This document shows positions 1 to 10,600 of a stretch of DNA of 29,908 nt, piece after piece. The notes under the pieces are model-generated. The model ran no database searches and was not told where the DNA came from. It saw nothing but the letters and a program-made list of their open reading frames with translations. Positions within the stretch are counted from its first letter, which is position 1; every line of letters starts with the position of its first letter. Source of the stretch: Didymodactylos carnosus (Eukaryota > Rotifera > Eurotatoria > Philodinida > Philodinidae). The position numbers and the translations under genes are program-made. The stretch is taken from the NCBI GenBank assembly GCA_905250885.1, contig CAJNOQ010001617.1, positions 1 to 29,908 on the forward strand. The letters are read 5' to 3'.

Positions 1-313
1 AAAACCAAGTCCCCAAGTTCGATATAGAAATTCTTTTCAAATAACTTCATCGTATAGAGCCAACATTCTGAACAAAAGGAGACGTCTCCGAGCTTTATTT
101 ATGAAGCAGTATTCAATTTACGAAAAGTCCCATACCACCAAAATTAGCAAAATGAACAGAAAAACAAGAAAGATACGATCTTTGGGCCTTTCGTAAATTG
201 AATGCTGCTTCATGAAAAAAGCTCGGAGACGTCTCCTTTTGTTCAGAATGTTGGCTCTATACGATGAAGTTATTTGAAGAGAATTTCTATATCGAACTTG
301 GGGACTTGGTTTT
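1..313. repeat. Foldback repeat with ~125-bp inverted arms
   Basis: Bases 1-125 and 189-313 are near-perfect reverse complements, with a few mismatches (for example in the A/T run near 97 and 210). They enclose a 63-bp spacer. Both arms contain the 12-bp palindrome GGAGACGTCTCC. The left arm starts at the window edge, so the repeat may extend further left. The only reading frame here (minus strand, 118-375) is a by-product of the arms and shows no protein family. It could be a non-autonomous foldback transposon or a local inverted duplication. Confidence 0.85.
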
Positions 314-567
314 CTGAGATTTTTGTTTCCCATAGATCCTGATATCAGAGATTTCAATCGAACCTTTATATACACTACATCAGATTGGAAATTCTTTCAG
401 CTGTTCAAATCTTTTTTCAAATTTGTTCTAACTATTATAATTGATGAGAAAAATGAAAAATACTGTTGAGCCAATAATTTTTAGACCCACTGTAAGTTAA
501 ACTGTCTTGTTTGTCAAAATGTTAATTTTCACGTCTACTGGAAAAGACAAACCAGTTTCCAATCATA

Positions 568-945
568 ATGGCTTTATATATGTCCGATCATACTAGTGCA
601 ACAGAATTCAATGATTACTTAGTCCAGACGTATGTTAATATTGATATCAGTTTGTTCAGTATACAAACGTGGAATGTTAATGGAATCCAGAATAATTCAT
701 CACGAACAAGTAATCATGTGGAAGGATATAAGAAGCGTCTAGAAAGTAATTTTCCTATTCATCCTCATATTTATGAATTTGTGCGATTGTTACGTGATGA
801 ACATTTGTTCTAACATTATCAAGCTGAAGCATCCGAAATTCGTGCTTCAAAAAGAAAAATTATATTCAGATATTGACAACAGCTGACAGAATTACTTCAT
901 CGCTTTGCAGCTGATATACTAAATGAAGTTGAATTAGTTTTAAAA
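568..945 (+). mobile_element. MULE-type transposase C-terminal remnant
   Basis: The open frame 568-813 encodes 81 aa resembling the C-terminal part of MULE transposases, which are often joined to FLYWCH zinc fingers in rotifers. The diagnostic stretch is the motif SRTSNHVEGY followed by a PHIYEFVRLL segment, matching the family pattern N-N-x-x-E-G-W-H with a downstream P-N-I/V-Y-x-F/L-I/V. The same frame continues past a TAA at 811-813 and a TGA near 874 with recognisable charged helical sequence to about 945. The copy is therefore dead. The upstream DDE catalytic part is not visible. The Met at 568 is simply the first available one; the fragment probably began further 5'. Confidence 0.6.
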
Positions 946-2961
946 TATGTCAGAACAGTTAAAACTACTCCAATTAGAAAATAAGACACTGTTGCTGTTA
1001 CCTTTTTTTAAAATAATATTAGTATATTAGAGTTAATTAAGTGTAAACCAATATGGAACGAATTTAGAGTAAACTGGTATCATGATATCAGTATTTTTTT
1101 GCAATTGGTCTTAAAGCAGTAGAATTATGAAGACATGATCCATCTATTATCCATTTACACGTTGTCTGATCACATGTGGTAGAATTTCTGTAGAGTATCC
1201 AACATGGTTATCAGACTTTTTTTAGCCGACGGTTATGTTTATCATTCAGTGGTATCGACCATAGCTAATAGGTTATTTAATCTGCGATGTTCTATATGTT
1301 TTTCCATTCTGACCTTACAGAAGTTATTTGATTATAAAAACGAAAAATGGAATAAGTAACCATTTATGAGGCAATGAAAGTCTATTGGTTATGTATATAT
1401 CTTTCACTTCTGATTTAAAACGAGATAGCAGGAGAGAGAGAGAAGTCTTTTTCCTCGTTTGTCTCATTATTTATATGTATCTATAGTATATGTAAGAATA
1501 AAAGCTCCTAAAAGTAGATTTCAACTTAACATATCCTTATTAAATATGGCACATAATGTGCTCAAATCATAATGTTTCAGTACGAGGTGAAAATTTTCAT
1601 ACGTTTGGGATTTAGTTTCATTTCCCTTGAGTAAACAACTACCCAGAAATTTATTCAGAATTGAAAGAGTACCGACATTTTTTTATGATATTATGTGAAA
1701 TAAATGTTAGGGGAGAGAAAAAAAAGTATAAACCGGAAGAATTTTGCCACAAAAATTAGATTTCAGGATGTGACGAGCATTTTTCTAAGTGGGGTATAGA
1801 ATAACAGGAATTATAGAATATTGAATACATTTTAAATATGTATTTGATATTTTGTGTTATGTAGAGTTTGATAGATGAAATTGTACTCACTATTTGATAA
1901 CGTGAAAATAAGTGTTCAGTCAGAAAGCAGTTTTACTAATAGGTTAGTAATTGATTTGAGAAAGAGTAATTTATTACTCTTCAAATGTTTTGAATGTATG
2001 ACAACTGGTGGACCTTCTTATTTTTAGATACGAAAAATCTGGTGAAAATAGAGTGGCTGTACGCATTTGCATTCTAGTTGGAAAAATAAAAATCTAGCAA
2101 AAAAAAAAGAGATGATACAAATTAATTCTGTAAATCTAAAATGTATTGATGGTGATTGTTCGTACATTCAGACTATCTATTTTTCTCTTGTTTCCTTATG
2201 AATCGGAAGCAAGACATAATACAAAAAAAATCAAATAATTTCATTTTTTTCTTCTAAAAGAAAATAACTTTGTATGTCTTATAATCTTTATACGTACATT
2301 AATGAGCACAACATCAAGTGAAATGTAGTAAGTAGATCTTGTCTATGACTTTTTTTCTCTGTTTCTCTCTCTCGCTATCTGTTCGCATTTTCAATTCTTT
2401 CTATTCTTTTCTAAAAAATAAGAGAATCCAATGCTATGATGAAATTATTTGTAGTATTAGTTAAAGATAACGTGTAAAAAAAAGTAAGAAATGGGTAAAG
2501 ATGCCGTTATTGATCTATTATATTTTTTTGTCACATACGTGTCTTATGTAACGCTAATTGAGTGTTTAAAGGCATTGATCGATTGATTACAATAGATAAA
2601 GATATTCGGTATGGGGTCTAAGAAAAATAGTATATTGCTTAACTGTGTATAGTAGACGAATCGAAGTTTGCGTTTAACAGAATTGATTATGAAAAAATGA
2701 CTCTGATTATCATACCTGTTTTAAACGCATGATAATTCAGATTATTTTTAGTCTTTTAACTGTCAAAGGAAGCACGAAACAAGCGATGTTAAGTTCCACT
2801 ATTTTTAGATTTAATAATTTCAATCCATAATAATAATAGCTAAACGTGATAGTTTATATTAAATGATACCAAAATGTCGGAACTTCTCAAAAGAGATACA
2901 AAAGTGTGTCCTAGTTGACTTTGCAATATTAAACAACATCAGAGGGAACATGCACAACTAA
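946..2961. other. Non-coding AT-rich stretch
   Basis: There is no open frame with recognisable similarity on either strand. The region has poly-A and poly-T runs (for example near 2098-2107 and 2227-2250) and short purine/pyrimidine stretches (GAGA near 1432, CTCTCTCT near 2365). I see no repeat longer than about 15 bp and no RNA gene. Confidence 0.5.
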
Positions 2962-3009
2962 GTGGGAGTTTGCAAAAACAAAAGTATCGCTTTTGAGACA
3001 TATCCCAAA

Positions 3010-3413
3010 ATGCATCCAGTTTATCGAATAATCGCCTTATTATTATTATCAATTGTATTTATTGTTGGTCTTATTGGTAATGGACTTTTGATAAGTGAGT
3101 ATTTTTTAATTATTTTTTTGTCTTTTTTTTTTTCATCAACTATTTTCTAAACTATTTTAGTTATTGTCTTTCGACAAAAAAGCTTACGTACCGTACCAAA
3201 TTTACTTATTGTTTCATTAGCTGTTGGTGATTTTTTATTTGTGCTCTTCTGTGTGCCCTACGGAGCCGTGACTTTTGCTTTTAGTTTTTATCCATTTCAA
3301 AATTATTATTGTCAATTTGAGATTTTTATTATTAATATGTCACTTGGTGTTTCAGTATTTTCACTATTAGCATTATCAGCCGATAGATACAAAATAATAA
3401 CAAATCCGTTCAG
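3010..3413 (+). CDS. Class A GPCR, partial (TM1-TM3), bombesin/CCHamide-like
   Basis: Two exons encode the N-terminal part of a rhodopsin-family receptor. Exon 3010-3094 gives TM1 with the hallmark GNGLL. A GTGAGT...TTTTAG intron (3095-3160) follows. Exon 3161-3413 gives TM2 (VPNLLIVSLAVGDFLF, with the conserved Asp), the ECL1/TM3 Cys, and TM3 ending in LSADRYK, the DRY motif. LSADRYK plus the preceding SLGVSVF resembles bombesin/GRP and CCHamide peptide receptors, so a neuropeptide ligand is plausible. The second exon ends at a donor (CAG|GTTAGT). I found no continuing exon with TM4-TM7 in the next 1.8 kb, and the three possible acceptors tried all run into stops. The extracellular N-terminus is only about six residues from the ATG, so an upstream exon may exist. 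It is either a truncated pseudogene or a gene with a distant 3' half. Confidence 0.6.
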
Positions 3414-5242
3414 GTTAGTGGAAATGAATCCTCATTGCACACTCACGATTTTATAATGACGAAAAGGAAAGTAATGTCAGATTGCGTCTTGTTTAGGTTT
3501 AGAGTCAACTGTTTTTAATTGCTTTTTACAGTAGGGTCTGATTTTCACAATTATGATTTTTTTGGAAAAGTTTATTAGATATTTAAATATTCAGATATTC
3601 AGACCGTTCCCCAAAAGTGAAAAAAACAAATCGACATACAATCATAACGAAAGAAAAGCAGAAAAGCTTGTTTTTCTAGCATATATTCAAAATGTGTATT
3701 GTTCTGAGAAGATAGAAGAGCACCAAAGGTTGGTTTTTTCCACTATAAATTCAAAATTTTGAGGGCAGGTTAAAAGAAATATCTTTTCCTTTTTTTGATT
3801 CTGCAAATGAATATGTTTAGGATATATTTTTTTCCTAACACCTGCAGTCTATAACGCTACTGTGGGTGAGAATATACGTATAGAAATGGAAATAATTGAA
3901 TGAAATTGTTCAAATGTGACTAACTCAAGCGTAATGCTTCTCTTATAAAACCTAGTCAATGTTAAAAAAAATTCTTTTTTATAATTACATTTTTGAAAGA
4001 TGTTAGTTATGGTAAAGTTTTCTGTTTTTCACAGTTGAAGTACCATTAATGGTATTTCCTGCAAAATAGTCTTCGTAATAGGTAAAAAAACTGAATCAAT
4101 TTTTTTTGTGACTACGAAACTTGCCTTTATCAACTTTTACTTAAAACTTCTCCCAATTTGTTACTACACTTTACAATCACATGAAACATTGTTACTTACG
4201 GGTAAAAGTTCTTTTCTCTTTTCCTACCAAACTATTCAAGTCACTATAATAACAAAGTTGAATCATTGGTCTTTTTAATGTTTCCCTAATATGATGTTGA
4301 TAATGGAGTAAAAATTCCAAAATCATGTGGTTATTAGTTAATAGGAAAGAAACACATATTTAATCATTTTCTCATGCTTTTATTTGAATCTTTGAGCAAA
4401 TTATCTCTTAGGAGTTTTACATGTACTTGCTAGGAAAAGAAAAAAGAAAGAAATATTTTGTTTTCAATGACCACCTTCTCTTTCCTTCTTCCTTTCTATA
4501 GAACTAGCGAACGAATTTTACGTAAAACTCTAACCTTGATCATCTTATCTTAGAATCTATCCTTCTTCCTTCTTTTCTTTTGACTTTTCCTATTCTCTCT
4601 TGCTATAAAGATTTTATCGTATAACTCAATGTGTATGTACTTAAAATTAGTTCAAATAGAACAATGTTGAAGAAAACTGGGCATTCAGATTGATCAACAA
4701 GTGATTTTCATCAGTATATTCAATTATTCATTTCTTTAGCAATTATAAAAACAAAAAACACTGATTACCCGTCAAATCAATATAATTTCGTTCATTATAA
4801 GTGGTGATTTCTTTTTTTCCATAGGTCACTGATTATGTACATCAAGAAGTGATTAGAAGCGATTTTATTACTCGATAAGATGGGGCTGATCCTAGTTAAT
4901 TGTCATTATCAAGTTGTGCTGATTTGAAAGAACTATGTAACTTTTTCTATTATTTATTAACTAAAAGAATCATGAGGAAATAAGACTAACTCCATTCGCT
5001 AAGTTAATATAAGCACTTTATTTAGTCTCATTTATTTTACTACAGGTAACTTAATCAGACAACGTCAGTTACAACAAAATGTATTATTTTCTTGTTTAAT
5101 TGTGTTTAAAAGTTCTTTTCTATACGGGCAAAGATGTTTGAAACATGTGACTCAAAAGTATTAAGTAAAAATGATTCTACATAAACTGATGTTTCTTATT
5201 CTCTTTGTTGTTTTTCATATATCTGCTTGATACCATCACCAG
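3414..5242. other. Non-coding, no GPCR continuation found
   Basis: This follows the GPCR donor site. A 69-codon open frame at 3553-3762 has no TM segment or recognisable motif. The rest is AT-rich sequence without repeats or RNA genes that I can support. Confidence 0.45.
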
Positions 5243-5360
5243 CAGAGGTGGGCGAGTACACACTCCTTTTCTTTTTAGTTAAACAGGTTTTCATCCGAGT
5301 ACTCGAGTACGCATTAAAAAAAGTCACGAATACAAGTATCTAAAAATTTGTACTTGAGTC
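5243..5360 (+). mobile_element. hAT-like transposon end (solo)
   Basis: It begins CAGAGGTGGGCGAGTAC, which matches the common hAT terminal form CAGAGGTGGGC. Subterminal GAGTACTCGAGTAC and ACTTGAGT blocks follow, of the kind seen in metazoan hAT elements. No opposite end (GCCCACCTCTG) and no transposase are seen nearby, so this is a solitary 5' end. The internal limit is approximate. Confidence 0.45.
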
Positions 5361-5708
5361 CATCTTTGATCATCGAACTCAACGGCGCATGATATATCAA
5401 AAGATACTTCGAATATGGCTTGAAGAAATAACAATCGATTTCCTTCTTTTCTTCTTCATAACAATTCGTTTGAATAAGAAAACAATTTCCCAATACGCCA
5501 ATTTATCTTTGCCGTCGAAAGACACAGATAAGTCCATATGAAAGCGTTTATTAGACCATATGATATGTCAAAGATGTATGTATATTCAGGGATTTGATGA
5601 TGAAGAGTGTGATATATTGGTAAAATTGTTCGCGTTTTAGACACTTCCCGAATCCTTGCACTAATGTTAAAACTTGTGTACATACGTAATTCTGTAAGCT
5701 ATTTTAAA
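5361..5708. other. Unassigned stretch
   Basis: It contains one 75-codon minus-strand frame (5456-5683) with no recognisable motif. Nothing else is supported. Confidence 0.4.
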
Positions 5709-5884
5709 TTGTTCAGAGTCAGATTCCCTGGAATATGAACGAAGTCTTTTCAAAATTTATCAAAATTGACTTTTAAATTGAAAAATACAGTTTTTAAAAT
5801 TTAGTAAAATTTAATTTAAAAGTTCGGTTTAACGAAGTTTGAAAAATCCTTCGTTCTTATTGCAGGAAATCTGATTCTGAACAA
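5709..5884. mobile_element. Small inverted-repeat element (MITE-like, 176 bp)
   Basis: The 36-bp arms at 5709-5744 and 5849-5884 are reverse complements at 32 of 36 positions (outer end TTGTTCAGAGTCAGATT). The 104-bp interior is very AT-rich and non-coding. I could not find a convincing target-site duplication, so the superfamily is unknown. Confidence 0.65.
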
Positions 5885-7625
5885 CTGTCATATCCACACT
5901 TTCTCTTGAAAATGTTTCCTTTGAGCGAAATTTGGTTCAAGGTGTTGTGAAAATATTTTCGCTTAGCTAAAAATTAGAGAAATTTTTTAGTTTTAAATTT
6001 TTTTGTTAAATTTTGTAGAGGACACTTCGGAGTATATGTTCTGAAGTTTTTTCGGCTTACGGACATTGTTTGGCTGAGAAAAAAATTAGTTACTTAAAAA
6101 ATGTTGTTAAATTTTTGAGCACGGACTGTTATAAAAAATATTCTAATGAATGAATTGGATTCTAAAACTCTTAAGCTAGCCAGTCTTGTAGCTTGTGAAA
6201 TTCTCTATCAGATGAGGTATATCGTAAATTCTTTTGTTGAATCCTTATTTTGCAAATGGGACTGTAAGCTAGTAGAGTAGGCTAAATTAAGCTTAATTAG
6301 AGCTAATTAGTCTTCAGGACACGTATCTCAAAGTAACCTCTACAAACTGGAAACGTTGGGCGAATCTAAATGGAGGACGCCCTCCTTAAATGCTGACCTC
6401 TGACAAGAAGTTCATTCTAGTAGACAATATTCACATGTTCAAAAACAAAAGTGTCTAATAGTGAGACATTTGCAGGATCTTTTTGCCTGCAGACTTCAAC
6501 GTCTTAAAATACGTCGCTGTTCTAACCATCGTCTCTGCCTAGTTAGAACTGAAGTCACATACATTTTTGTAACTAGTCTTTTCACTTGTTTTCTGCATGC
6601 ATGGATCACATGCAGGAAGGTTAACAAAGAATTTAATGGATTCTTTCTAAATATTAGCAATCGTATACGTCGCGAGAGTTCGACGAGGCAAAAAAATCGC
6701 TCCGTCTCATTGAAAGTTTGCTTTGTGTACTTCAACATTTAATCCTTACATATACATTTTTGAATGCACAGTATACAGTATAGTGATATATCATCAATAT
6801 CACTTATATTTCATTGTAATTTGAACTGTATTTATAGAAGATAAGATTTCTTCTTTTTTGACAAGAAGCCACATGACAAGAGGAATCTTACACAAATCCA
6901 TGTTGAAGGATCGTCCAATAAGATTCCATAGAGATCTAATACGAATTTCATAGAATCTGGTAAGATCTTATCCGCTCAACAGAATGTTATTTTAGAAATG
7001 TTACAACGCTATTGTAGTCATATATCATATCAGTACCGTTCCTACCACGCTTTTTCCACTTCATATGAACAACATACCTTTGAACACGTGTTTTCGAAAA
7101 CTAAAATTCTGCTTACTTAAACATATCCGTAAATCCATGGTCGGTAACAAAAATAATGAATGCCACAAACTATAGACCCATATTCATACCAGCAAAACAA
7201 AAAAACTGAGTAAAAATCAGTGCCCAACGAGCTAAAAATTAGATCCAATTGGAAACCAGACATTCATTTTTGTTTTTTCGCATTGATTGGATAGTTTCTT
7301 GAGACCAAAGTTTCCTTTCTGCCACAACAAAATTCTAGTCCGCTTTCTTTTGGTCATTCAAAGAATTCGTCTTTATCATTATTTGCATCATATTTCTGCT
7401 TGCAGAGAAGAACTCCAGACTCAGAATAACTTCCGACTTTGAAATATTGATGTTTTATTTTTTTTTCTTCTCTTCAAACTACTATACAAAAATAAAAAGA
7501 CACTAAAATTATTTGCATTCATCGAATTAAATTAAAATACAATTTGTTGAGTGATGAAATGAGAAAAATATTTGTATTCCATATTTCACTTCTACATGCA
7601 CAAGACAAAAAGACTATCACAAGTG
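5885..7625. other. Non-coding intergenic region
   Basis: The only frame of note is 6461-6742, open on both strands. It shows no motif and no splice context, so I do not call it a gene. A short imperfect GATAAGAT inverted pair (6840-6851 and 6964-6973) is too weak to name. The right-hand part is the 3' flank of the minus-strand gene ending at 7693. Confidence 0.45.
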
Positions 7626-7631
7626 TTTATT
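7626..7631 (-). terminator. Polyadenylation signal AATAAA
   Basis: AATAAA on the minus strand lies about 62 nt beyond the stop codon of the multi-exon gene at 7693. This is a plausible distance, though in such AT-rich sequence the hexamer can occur by chance. Confidence 0.5.
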
Positions 7632-7692
7632 CATGACAGTGGACAATATACTTTAATGTTGTTGTTGTGTCAACCTTTTACAACGTTTTGGG

Positions 7693-10600
7693 TTATGTTC
7701 TTCGTGGAGGGATTGTCTCTGCAACTGGTCGATTACCTATGCCATTTGCAGATTCATTCCAGTGTTCTTGTGCCGACTCTTGACGTTGCTTTTCTTCTTT
7801 ACTTAAACTTGAACTACTGCTGGATTTGCTTCCGCCTTGTGACAAATGGTAGTCATCTTCTGGACGCTGTGATGGAACTGGATCTACAACTGGTCGATTA
7901 CCTATGCCATTTGCAGATTCATTCCAGTGTTCTTGTGCCGACTCTTGTTGTTTCTTTTCTTCTTTACTTGAACTTGAACTACTGCTGGATTTGCTTCCGC
8001 CTTGTGACAAATGGTAGTCATCTTCTGGACGCTGTGATGGAACTGGATCTACAACTGGTCGGGTAGATGGAACTGGATCTACAACTGGTCGATTACCTAT
8101 GCCATTTGCAGATTCACTCCAGTGTTCTTGTGCCGACTCTTGTCGTTGCTTTTCTTCTTTACTTAAACTTGAACTACTGCTGGATTTGCTTCCGCCTTGT
8201 GACAAATGGTAGTCACCTTCTGGACGCTCTGATGGGACTGGATCTACAACTGGTCGATTATCGGACTTCAAGCCAATTGATGGATTCACTTGGAGAGCGG
8301 GACTGCCATTTGCAGATTCACTCCAGTGTTCTTGTGCCGACTGTTGTTGTTGCTTTTCTTCTTTACTTGAACTTGAACTACTGCTGGATTTGCTTCCGCC
8401 TTGTGACAAATGGTAGTCACCTTCTGGACGCTGTGATGGTAGAGCACCGAAGCCACTAGTAATAACTCTATCTGGTTTTTTGTCTACGCCAAGGACTAAT
8501 CCTTGCTGTTGATTTTTGTCTACGCCAGCAACTAATCCTTGCTGCCCTACTGCTACTTGTTGTAGTTGAGTAAGTGAACCAGCATTACCACTGTAAGCGA
8601 AATTAGATCCTTGATATGCGAATGGTAAAATCTCAATTTGGCCAAAATTTCCATTGCCCGTTACGGATAATTTCCAGTCACCGGTGTCTACTGGTGCAAC
8701 TTCATCTAATCGTACGGTGTTATTGAGTTTAGCTAAAAGAAGACACTCACACTTCTAGTCAACATTCTCCCACTCTCTCTCTTTTCTCCCTTACCTGGAT
8801 CCGTTAGAATGACGGGTAAAACAATATTAACATTGAGGCCCTTTGTAATATCGACCGATCCACCACTTTCGAACAATGTCTGCTCTTTGCAATTTTTGAT
8901 GATGGCTTCTGCTTGATATTGTTTGTAACTGGAAAATAATTTCTGGTCGACTTCGATACGATATGACTGAGGTAATTTGGCATCGAGACGAATCTGTATT
9001 TGTTGAAGGACTGTTTGGCGTTGACCACGTTCAAAGATAATAACATAAACGTCGAAGTCGCCATGAATGGCGTCGATTGGACGCAATGACGTTATTTCAC
9101 CTGTAAGAATTGTAGGCAAATCGACAATCAAATTAACGTTCCATTCACCACCAGCCGACAATTGTAACAATGCTGCTCGAGGCATTCTCAGTACAATCTT
9201 CTCACGATACAATATTTCGGCTCTCAAATAGAGTGGTCGCTGTTGCTGGATGAGAATTGAGTCGACAGTCATCTCGAACTCATAGAGACGATTTAATGTT
9301 GTTTGTAAATACACTTCTGACAATATCACTGGCTTAAGGAGATCTGGTTGATCGGTAATGTAAAGATGAATAACGGATTCGAGTGGTAACATGAGTGTAC
9401 CAGTAGATGACACGACTTGACCTCGAATAGGTATTTGTGGTGTTTTACTCAATGTGATGACGACAGTGGCTTCATTTCGCGGTGAAAAAGCGTATGCCTG
9501 CTGAACTGGAATCACATCACGACCATTGCGAACATAACGAACCTAAAGTAGAAGATAGTCGATCGAACTGTTCACTGGCACTCATTCCGACTTACCAAGA
9601 AGTAATAGACGCTTGTAATATCAATTTTGGCCAGATCTAATTTCATCGAAAACCCGATGGGTAACTCTTTCCCACTGATATCAATACGCTGCTCCTGGAT
9701 GATGGTTGGAAATTGTAGCGAAGGTGTACTGGATAATTGGATGATTAATTCAGAACTTTCATGTGGTGGACTAATGGTAATCTTTTGCAAATCAACAATA
9801 TAAACTAAGCCATTAACAACTTGGACTAGAATAGAAAAGATAAAAGGTCTTTATCACGCTTCTTTTTTCTCGAGACGAAGAGTCCACTTGAACTCTCTTC
9901 TTCTTCAAAAGTATCAGATATACAGTCGTTCGCGAGAGACAACTGAAAACTTCTTTTGTGAGAAGAGCTGCTGTGCAAATAGCATGTGACGTATGAGAAT
10001 CCTCAAAGGTTCGAAAGTTCTTGATTAACTTGTGCACACAGATCTAACATATGTTGAGAGAAAAGAACGCACCTTTCTTGACAATAGTGACAGGGATACG
10101 AATGTCAGTAATGATGCCGTTTCGATTCAGAACATCAATAGTTCCAGCTGGTTGATATTCTAATTCATCACGTTGGTTTTTGATGGCTGCCTGCAACTGA
10201 TATATACGATCTGGAAAGAGTAGACTGAAATCGAGTTCAACTTCAAATCGAACTGGGAAATCTTTTTCCAAATGAACTCTCCATATTTGGACGATTTGCT
10301 TTGGTCTACTGCTATCGATAAGATACAACTCAACGTGTGATGATGAGGACCATTGTGCTGGTCTCACGTCTAGATCGTAGATTGTTCCACTAATCAAATT
10401 CAACGATATAATGGGTAACTCGATGACGAGTGGTGGTGGTTGATTTTGGGATATAACAAGTGTTTTTGAGAGATGCGTGACCATGTCTAAACGAAGAAAC
10501 AGAGAGATGTTTCTCATTCAAGTGTAATTCACCTGGATCACTTACCATTCAATTCGATTCTAACAACTAAGTAATAGTTGTGGCCTTGTTCGATTGCTGT

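Noticed and set aside
3553..3762. Possible GPCR third intracellular loop exon
   Set aside because: Charged, but no transmembrane segment follows; joining it to the 3413 donor gives stops in every acceptor choice tried.
6461..6742. Overlapping open frames on both strands
   Set aside because: No motif, no splice context and no start or promoter signal; open on both strands by chance composition.
6840..6973. GATAAGAT inverted pair as a MITE
   Set aside because: Arms are only about 10 bp with mismatches and there is no target duplication; expected by chance in AT-rich DNA.
7572..8459. Two plus-strand open frames of 164 and 130 codons with repeated sequence
   Set aside because: They are antisense to the coding minisatellite of the minus-strand gene, which has splice sites, a signal peptide and a consistent frame; the repeat alone keeps both strands open.
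9826..10072. Minus-strand 74-codon frame inside the YbaY-like gene as extra coding sequence
   Set aside because: It lies between a good donor (AAG AAA G|GTGCG) and acceptor (TTCTATTCTAG) that keep the reading frame; treated as a 247-bp intron.
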